From assembly GCA_026315105.1 (NCBI GenBank), contig CM048755.1:212214333-212278332 (forward strand): a stretch of 64,000 bases of DNA, read 5' to 3'. The stretch is from Locusta migratoria. Taxonomy: Eukaryota > Arthropoda > Insecta > Orthoptera > Acrididae. Positions 56,874 through 64,000 of this stretch are shown here, piece after piece. The position numbers and the translations under genes are program-made. Numbering within the stretch: position 1 is the stretch's first letter; the number at the start of each line of letters is the position of its first letter. Below the pieces are notes generated by a model. It was given only the letters and a program-made list of their open reading frames with translations. It made no database searches and was not told where the DNA came from.

Positions 56874-58746
56874 TTATATCACGTACAAACTATTTACGTC
56901 GCAAACCAGCACGATACGGCATATGAAAGAGAAACTCAGAGTGTGTAGCGTAGCGGCTATGCACTGTCCTGTATCTGTATTAATCAGATTTCTTTTTCGC
57001 TTGCTTTGCACCGGTGAGTGAGGCGGACGGCCGAGTGTCCGACTGCGTCAGTTGTGCAAGAGCAGTATTCAAATGAACGATTTAATGTATAGAAAGAACA
57101 TTTATTGGAATATTTGAAAGTTAATAATATTTAATTACAGTTTTGTGTGAATTTTTCGTAAATGTGATAGTGAGGTGACAAATATAAGTTGATAAATATT
57201 CAAATAGTCTCATGTTTGAAAGGTATTTCCCATATGTGCGTATGTGTGAGAATATTAATGGAGCAATTGAATATAAATATTTCGTCAGTTTATGGTAATA
57301 CGGAAAAAGGCAGTACATGTAAACATAGTTAATTATTTAAAGTTGTGAATATTTTATTACTTAATATTTTCTAAACATTTTTTTCTGCATGTAGTTCTAG
57401 AAAGTTCGTAGTTTTTCATAGGCGTATATGGAAAGCGCGGGTGTGCGCGGGTTTTCTCTGTGATCTGATTGGTTGCCAATATCTTTAACCAACCAGATTA
57501 CAGCTTTGCGCGCGTTCAGTCGAGAACTTTCATGTTGGTTGGGGTGTAAGAGAGTAGTTGGAGTTTATACACGAAATTGTTAACAATTGTTAACATCTAT
57601 TTATCTAGACTGATTTGCGTAGCATTTAGGGAGTATATTAAAATGAACACCTCTTTTAAGAATGCTATTGGTGACAGGGTAAATTAATTACCATAAACTG
57701 GCTTTACTAGTAGTGTGGAGTGTGGGTGTAGCTATTGCGTCATTTAGCACGTGCTTGGCAGTGAACTGTACCCTGAGAATGCTTTTAAATAACAATTACA
57801 TCGAAGAAAAAAATTCCGTGTTAACATCATTTTAATGGAATAGATTCCATTATTCATAAACAATTTAAGAAAAATGCGACTGAATGAAAAGAAGAATCTC
57901 CACCTAGTTTTTCTACACAGCTTTTTACAGTGGAATTACGGTTCTTGTTTTTAGTCAGGTCAACAATGGATGGACTGCTGAAGAAGAGAATCGTCACGAG
58001 GTGAGTGACTCTATGAACTGACTGTTTTTCAGTGGAACCAACCAGGTTGCTGAATTGCAAATGATTCTGATGATGTGTTGATGTTAGTCATATTTACTTT
58101 ATATCAAGAGTTTTCGAAAAATGAGGTTACGATTCATTTAATATATTATAACTTTTATTCTAAGAGAAGCATAGTAATGAGCAAGGGTGCAAATGGAAGG
58201 TCTCAATGGGACGCATTTTTTGGTATATTCATACAATCTGTAATACTAATATTACGCATAATAATGCCAATTTATTCAATTACCATTCTAAACTGATCAT
58301 AAAAAATACAACAAAACAGATACACGAACATAAAGGCAGTGGGCAATTGCAAACGTCCGCGAAACACATATTGACGCCAGATAATATGATTTGTGTTTAT
58401 TTAAATATGCTATTTTGTTTAATGTTAATGATTACTGATAATCACACACAATTTGTTTAATTTTCTGAGCACAATGAATCTGAATAGCGCACGAAAAAGA
58501 GCAGTAATAAGACTTTCGGACGTGAATGATAAATATGTCATGCAATTTCTGATTTAGTTATTGAAAGGTCATGTGTACTTAGAACTTTAGAATGGGGCAT
58601 TAGAACATCAACAAAATGGTTGAATTTTATATAGCTAAGTTGGTTCTCTGCTGTATTGGGAGCTAGATCTAATTTTATTTACGGAATCTAGTAGCTTTAG
58701 TGGTTCTCACCAGTGAAGTTTGTTCGAAAGGGACATGAGCTTTATT
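56874..58746. other. No recognisable gene; imperfect hairpin near 57.4 kb
   Basis: An imperfect palindrome with a GC-rich outer stem (about 57400-57540; TCTGATTGGTTG against CAACCAGATTA, and GAAAGTTC against GAACTTTC) is the only structure seen. Confidence 0.45.
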
Positions 58747-58771
58747 ATACTCCGTTCACCGAAACGAGGGA

Positions 58772-58969
58772 GCCGGCCGCGGTGGCCGAGGGGACTGAGG
58801 CACTCCAGTCACGGTCTGCACGGCCACTACGGTCGGGGATTCGAATCCCCCCTCGGGCATGGATATTTGTGCCGTCCTTAGGATAAGTTAGTTGATAAGC
58901 AGTTTGTAAGTTTAGGGACTGATGACCCCGTAGTTAAGTACCATAAGCTATACAACATTTGAACATTTT
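58772..58969 (+). mobile_element. SINE type A inside the inverted-end element
   Basis: Full length. TSD GAAA(C/T)GAGGGA at 58761-58771 and 58970-58980, one mismatch. It splits the left arm. Confidence 0.94.
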
Positions 58970-59278
58970 GAAATGAGGGACGGACTGTAAACACAGCGAG
59001 GCGCGTGACCAGGGGTGGACAAAACAGCGGCGCTCGCATCCATTTCAGGTGTAAAGCGATTGTGCATGTTATGAGGGTGGTATTAGAGGCTGGCTAGAAA
59101 TTTTTTCTTAAAGGACCAGTTGCTCAACAGCAGCGTAAGTATTAAGCTTCCATATTCTGTCTCTTTTTCGCTTTCTCGTTTGTATCGCGCAAGTGTGAAC
59201 TCATTGTCATCCTGCATTTTGAAACCACACAAGAAGCGATCAAAGGAGAAATTAGTTCTTAATGTGTATAAAACGAAG

Positions 59279-59362
59279 CCGTGGTGGAGTAGCCGAGCGG
59301 TGTAAGGCGCCTTCCTGCGGAGCGCGGGATTGCTGGCCGTCGGAGGTTCGAGTCCTCCTGGG

Positions 59363-59403
<41 letters not shown>

Positions 59404-59483
59404 GTCTTTAGGTTACTTCACGTTAGTTTAAGTAGGTGACCACGAAATTTGGTCCGATAGATTCACAAACATTTGAACTATTT
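59279..59483 (+). mobile_element. SINE type B with an expanded (GT)n
   Basis: TSD TATAAAACGAAG (12 bp) at 59267-59278 and 59484-59495. The short TG stretch of type B has grown into a ~35-bp (GT)n run at about 59365-59402, and part of the body is deleted. Confidence 0.94.
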
Positions 59484-59924
59484 TATAAAACGAAGCAGTT
59501 GTGTGCAGAACAATAAATGAAAGATATTGTTATAAAAACACCTGCATCTACGGGTGTTGGTAGTTCCTCAGTTTATCATATGAAATTGATTAAAAGGCCA
59601 CACACTCTTCGAAGTCTGTAAAAAAACATAAAGACAGAAGCTTACAGAAACTGTTGATGACTTTCATACGAATGTGATACGAACGAAAGTACATGATTTG
59701 TTGTTTTCTTGACACAGTTCTTACTGTTATAAATGAAAATTCAAATTTGGGCAGTTTTCGGAGATTCTATGAATTATTAAAAGAAATTAATTTTTAATAT
59801 CCGTGATGTCTAATATCACTGCTATATAGCAAAACACACAAGCGCTTTACACCTGGAACAAAGGTTTTAATTAAAAACTATTAACTTATCCACCAGCAGA
59901 CATAAAGTTTATATTCTTTTATTT

Positions 59925-59967
59925 AACGAACGGTTTCGGTACTGTATTAATACCGTCTTCAGACCCT
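59925..59967 (-). ncRNA. Hammerhead-like Penelope tail motif
   Basis: Minus strand: CTGAAGA (a full CUGANGA core), a GGTA/TACC stem II with a 9-nt loop, then GAAACCGTTC, one base short of the GAAACxxGUH minimal stem III. No matching stem I. Likely a decayed Penelope ribozyme. Confidence 0.45.
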
Positions 59968-60051
59968 ATACAAATGAAGTTGCAAATCGGTGTTGTATGC
60001 ACAACATCATGCTGTACGTATGTCATACAAAATATAAAGAAGAATTAATGT

Positions 60052-60243
60052 TCAAATGTTTGTAAAGTCTATGGGACTTAACTACGGGGTCATCAGTCCC
60101 TAAACTTACAAACTACTTATGAACTACTTACAACTAAGGACGGCACAAATATCCATGCCCGAGGGGGGATTCGAACCCCCGACCGTAGTGGCCGTGGGGA
60201 CCGTGACTGGTGCGCCTCAATCCCCTCGGCCACCGCGGCCGGC
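60052..60243 (-). mobile_element. tRNA-derived SINE, type A
   Basis: Minus strand, full length, B box intact on the minus strand. TSD AATTAATGT (9 bp) at 60043-60051 and 60245-60253. Confidence 0.93.
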
Positions 60244-60691
60244 TAATTAATGTAATACTGAAACTAGACGTTAAATACAACAACATAAGCTTTACGGCTG
60301 ATGATGGATAAGTTAATAATTTTGAATTAATACTCGAACAGCAGCAGCAGTCCCTTATCCATTACATCATGGGGACAAATTGATTGATACACAGGTAGCG
60401 ACAGTTAGCGAGCGCCCCGTTTATTCCACCCCTGGTGACGCGCCCCGGTCTGTTTACAGTCCGTCTCACGTCTCGGTGAACGGAGTATAGTTAAATATCA
60501 AACGTCATGTTGTAACACGTTAATATACAGCCGACGAAGTTGAAATCCCTGTCAATGAGTTATTAACTTTATTTTTGAGTAAAATACAGAGTTTATATTG
60601 CAACGAGTCGCAGTAAAGAAGAGCAACCCAGCTTAAGTCATCTCCTATGCCCAGTGAAGTAGTAGTCACATCATAATTGTGTGCTCGTGCG

Positions 60692-60756
60692 CCGCGGTGG
60701 AGTAGCCGAGCGGTCGCCGTGGCTCAGCGCGCCAGGTCAGAGGGCTGAAAGCTCTC

Positions 60757-60787
<31 letters not shown>

Positions 60788-61064
60788 GAAAAATAGCTGA
60801 GCCAAAGAACACGTAGAACCAAAACGAACAATCACGAGCAACGTCCGCAAGGACCCACAGACCAAAAAAAAAAAAAAAAAAAGAAGCGGTCTAAAGCGTC
60901 TCGCTGCGGAGCGCGCGGTTGCTCGCCGTGGAGGTTCGAGTCCTCCCTGGGGCATGGGTGTGTGTATTTGTCCTTAGGTTAGTTTACCTAGGTTTAAGTA
61001 GTTAGGAAGCTACGGACTGATGACCACGCAGTTTGGTCCGATAGATTTACAGACATTTGAATTT
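60692..61064 (+). mobile_element. SINE type B interrupted by a different SINE
   Basis: Head at 60692-60716, remainder from 60892 with B box GGTTCGAGTCC, ending ACAGACATTTGAAT. Outer TSD TGTGCTCGTGC (11 bp) at 60681-60691 and 61065-61075. Confidence 0.94.
60717..60884 (+). mobile_element. 168-bp poly-A SINE inserted in the type B A box
   Basis: GCCGTGGCTCAGCGCGCC, then CTCTCTGTA, ~27 A, a unique 80-bp part (CACGAGCAACGTCCGCAAGG) and an 18-base A tail. TSD AGCGGTC (7 bp) at 60710-60716 and 60885-60891. It is unrelated to the tRNA-SINE heads and ends in poly-A, so it uses a different LINE partner. The source RNA is not recognised. Confidence 0.8.
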
Positions 61065-61124
61065 TGTGCTCGTGCTGTCATAACTAGAAAGCGGCTAGGC
61101 TCGAAGATAAGGGATACCATCACT

Positions 61125-61605
61125 ATGTTTACACGCAACACATCTTCCGGAAGACGAAAACCGATTTTCGTAAACCGTTTTTAGCCGTCGTGTTTACATG
61201 GCATAGCCTGAATCGGATTTCCCTATCCACTTAACATGGCGGCTGAAAAACAGCTGATTCAGTTCCAGATTTAGTCAGCACAATCGCTATTTTTCTTTAT
61301 TTAAATACACAGATTTATCTTCACTCTAATATTTATACTTTTATTTCACATTAGAAAATATCACTCTTTTCATATGTGCCGAAAATTCTTAACAAGAAAA
61401 CACAATCTGACAAGCCAAGAACGCTTCAAAACCGGTTGCGTTTACATGGCTACGAAAATCGATTGTGGAACTGGAAAACCGCTTTTGGAAAGCGTATTTC
61501 CAGAATCGGTTTTGGAGTGTTTACATGACCATCCAAAAGCGGAATTGGGAAATCGGTTTACGAAATCCGGTTTTGGGAGCCCATGTAAACGGGGTGTATG
61601 AGTGA
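61125..61605. mobile_element. MITE-like repeat with (G)TTTACAT blocks
   Basis: The left part (GTTTACACGCAACACATC, AAAACCGATTTTCGTAAACC) resembles the reverse complement of the right part (CCGGTTTTGGGAGCCCATGT). Related AACCG/GTAAAC blocks recur in between (about 61435-61600). No transposase. The inverted ends are imperfect. Confidence 0.55.
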
Positions 61606-61619
61606 GCTACGACCAGTGA

Positions 61620-63180
61620 ATGATGCTACCATAGAACGCGAGAAACTAACGCCACCAGTCAACCAGTGCCAGCGTGCACATCATAGTAGACCGCCGAGGA
61701 GTCAACGCTGCAGCCGCAGCTGCAACACGCCACTGACTTGATTCTACAGCTCGCAGGCGTGCCGTGTTGTAGCAGCCCGTAGAGCTTTCGTGCCATCCAC
61801 ACTACAAGCAGCTTACAGCTTCGCAATTACTGCAACACGCAGGACGCAGCTAAAGTGAAGCACCATTTGCTAACTAACGTTTTTGTATATATTTTGCTAG
61901 CAATAGCTGAAGTGATAACGAAATCGCACAGTGAATGTGGGAAGAAGCGCAGTTAGCGAAACGAGGAGTCCTACTGGGTCAGATGGGGATGAAAATAGAT
62001 CATTTGGGGAAGTTTATGTCGGTTTAGCAATAAAGAAATGGGAAATGATTATGATGTTAATGATGCACAATATATTGAAAGATCAATTTAATAGTTTGAC
62101 TAGCCACAATTAGTGAAATCAAGAATCAAAACTGTGAAATTAGAGATGAACTTGAGGCTCATAAGAATATTATGATGGTTGAAATTAATGAGATTAACGG
62201 TAAAATCTAATTTCAAATCGTGATTATCGATAGTATGCTGGAAGGGTTTGAAATTAATATGGTGAGAATAAAAGTTTGCAGATCGAATTATTTAGGTTGT
62301 GAGTAATTTTTAAGGGGGGGGGGGGGGGGGGAGGATAGATGTTGTACAGTCAGAATGCAAGAAAGACAAAGGAAAGGTATCAACGTTGGGATCGGTGACA
62401 AAGCGTACATATAGTATAGCTCTCTGGCAGGCAGAACAGTTAGGATCAGTTAGCAGTAAGGTAAAAGATAATTACAAAGAAATTGAAAGCATAAAAACTC
62501 ATTAGATAATATGGTAACAAATCGGTAAGGGACTACAGAGGTCACTGCAAGTTCGAAAGTCAAGTTTGTAAAACGACAGCTTGACAGGAGTGCCCAGGCG
62601 TGCTCAAATCATCTCACAGTTGATGCCACGAATTATGCCACGTTTGGAGTACTTTTTCTAAAATAAGTATTGTAGTGCCAAGAAGCAAAACGGATAGCAG
62701 ATTTAATTTTTGAATGGAGAATACTATCATAGGGACCGCGAGTGTTTGATGGAGTTCCGCGATTGGCAGCTGCAAAAATTAGTTCACCTTGACAAGGCGT
62801 AAAGTGCAGTAATTGCAGTTTTGACGCTGTAAAGGCGTATGTCAAATTGGTTGCAGTGGAATCTAACACACATTCCCATGCATTGCATCCAGAGCTTTCT
62901 TGAATACGTAGTACGTATGGATAATGCAATGCCACACCGTAATAAAGGGGGCAACAATTTCTGCAGTAATCATCATGGAAACGAAAAGGTTACAAACGAT
63001 GGAGTGTCGCTGGTAATATCCGTGGACACCATGATGAAAGCAATCACGGACAGCAACAGGAAAACTAAAGATACACCCGACGAAGGTCAGTGAAGGGGGT
63101 GAATGCGAGAAACATGACAGGGCCAGATATAAAATTTCAAAAAAGGAACCATGATAGTAGTGGTCATAGGAGTAATGGTG
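61620..63180 (+). pseudogene. Possible retroelement leader and gag-like relic
   Basis: After a GC-richer leader (about 61640-61930), plus-strand frames read RSAVSETRSPTGSDGDENRS and, shifted, NQNCEIRDELEAHKNIMM, a charged coiled-coil-like segment of the kind seen in gag/ORF1 proteins. A G run follows at about 62316-62332. No pol domain or LTR pair found. Weakly supported; could be noncoding. Confidence 0.3.
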
Positions 63181-63182
63181 AT

Positions 63183-63341
63183 GCCGGCCGCGGTGGCCGA
63201 GGGCACTGAGGCGCTTCAGTCACGGTCTGCACGGCCACTACGGTCGGGGGTTCGAATCCCCCTCGGGCATGGATATTTGTGCCGTCCTAGTTCGTAAGTA
63301 GTTCATAAGTAGTTTGTAAGTTTAGGGACTGATGACCCCGT
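63183..63341 (+). mobile_element. 3'-truncated SINE, type A
   Basis: Complete head with intact boxes and body, but it stops at GATGACCCCGT; the last ~40 bases and the shared tail are missing. That cannot arise by ordinary 5' truncation and points to a later deletion. Confidence 0.92.
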
Positions 63342-63896
63342 GACAGTGAAGATCTGCTGAATGGGTGGCCGCAGCACGATGTAGTAAAAGCGAAGCAACG
63401 CTTCTGGAAGCTCGAGAAAGATAAAGAAAATTCAGGTGCAATACGTAGCAACGAATCTTGTGAGGACATGTTATGCATAGGTTCGGCAGCACTCATTGTA
63501 GACTGTCAGGAAGTAAACGTCACTACCGCGACTGATAGACTGTAGTAGATATTGAATACTGACTATTGCTCAGTTATTAATAAATGGTTTAAGTTTTTTG
63601 GGCGAAGGGACCGTTCTCCACCGTGTGCTAAGTTGTAAGTGGTGTCATAGATCAGTCATACGATCAATGACTCCAGGAAACGCAAATAACGGCATTGTCT
63701 TGTTCTCAGCTCGGCAACTGCACATGTCATTCTTTTCACTGTAAAGCTCCAATCTAATAGTATTTGATCTGTCAGGGAAGATTTTCTTTTTCTTTTTTTG
63801 TAGCTTCACCTGTGGGAGAGGCCTCTGCGTGTGCCATGCCGCATTGCACACTGACCTGCCGGTACGCCAGTCGGGCCAGTAGGGACGATGCAGTGT
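63342..63896. other. No recognisable gene
   Basis: Nothing supported. Confidence 0.45.
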
Positions 63897-64000
63897 GCCT
63901 CAAATGTTCAAATGTTTGTAAAGTCTATGGGACTTAACTACAGGGTCATCAGTCCCTAAACTTACAAACTACTTATGAACTACTTACGAACTAGGATGGC
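63897..64000 (-). mobile_element. SINE type A, cut by the window edge
   Basis: Minus strand: tail (plus CTCAAATGTTCAAATGTTTG) and body up to AACTAGGATGGC at the last base. The head lies outside the window. Confidence 0.92.

Larger units (their letters stand above)
58747..60488. mobile_element. 1.74 kb element with long inverted ends, carrying three SINEs
   Basis: The left arm begins ATACTCCGTTCACCGA and continues past a SINE with GGACTGTAAACACAGCGAGG and CCAGGGGTGGACAAAAC. The right arm (about 60400-60488) is its imperfect reverse complement, ending CGGTGAACGGAGTAT. Arms are ~95 bp after removing the SINE. No transposase seen in the AT-rich interior. SINEs at 58772, 59279 and 60052 inserted later, each with its own TSD. 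It may be a non-autonomous DNA transposon, or two copies of one repeat in opposite orientation. Confidence 0.65.

Noticed and set aside
60760..60787. Long A tracts as polyadenylated processed pseudogene tails
   Set aside because: They belong to the nested poly-A SINE with its own TSD; no mRNA-derived sequence precedes them.
1..64000. CRISPR arrays, operons, prokaryotic promoters or terminators
   Set aside because: No regularly spaced direct repeats and no bacterial gene organisation; the content is eukaryotic transposon DNA.

Overview
The window looks like repeat-rich nuclear DNA from a large-genome arthropod. The tRNA-derived SINE families, the foldback elements and the mix of LINE, Penelope, Tc1 and mariner relics resemble what I know from grasshoppers and locusts (Orthoptera, Schistocerca-like). 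That assignment rests on recall, not on a search. I found no intact host gene. Every recognisable reading frame belongs to a mobile element and nearly all are broken. The DNA is AT-rich, with no bacterial-style gene packing, operons, ribosome binding sites or CRISPR arrays.

Layout. 1-9.7 kb: a LINE reverse-transcriptase (RT) relic, four SINE pieces, an L1-like LINE split by an LTR-like insertion (4888-5357), a Penelope-like C-terminus and 2.9 kb of plain AT-rich DNA. 9.7-22.7 kb: a head-to-tail duplication of a ~6.47 kb unit. Each unit holds a Penelope-like element with a GIY-YIG domain between 433-bp inverted arms, hammerhead-like motifs, a Tc1 fragment, a SINE, a LINE RT relic, a foldback MITE and an RNase H relic. 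22.7-36.8 kb: SINEs, a 586-bp palindrome, a LINE 3' tail repeat and two dead Tc1 elements. 36.8-40.5 kb: a LINE with endonuclease and RT regions, split by a clean 1576-bp insertion with LTR hallmarks. 40.5-51 kb: tRNA-related SINEs, another LINE RT relic and long featureless stretches. 51-53.8 kb: a mariner C-terminus, a nearly full-length Tc1-like element and a LINE 3' piece. 53.8-64 kb: a dense SINE zone, with SINEs nested in SINEs and in a 1.74 kb inverted-repeat element, then a MITE-like repeat and a doubtful gag-like relic.

How the parts relate. Target-site duplications (TSDs) give relative ages: the split LINEs are older than the LTR-like insertions, and the Penelope element is older than the SINE inside it, which is older than the 6.47 kb duplication. 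SINE types A, B and C have different bodies but share one 3' tail. A 41-bp copy consisting of that tail alone carries a 12-bp TSD, which suggests the tail is what the mobilising LINE machinery recognises.

The most interesting signals are the recent 6.47 kb duplication with uneven divergence, the hammerhead-like cores in the Penelope arms, the tail-only SINE insertion, and the exact LTR-like insertion that splits the LINE. I see no convincing new gene system.
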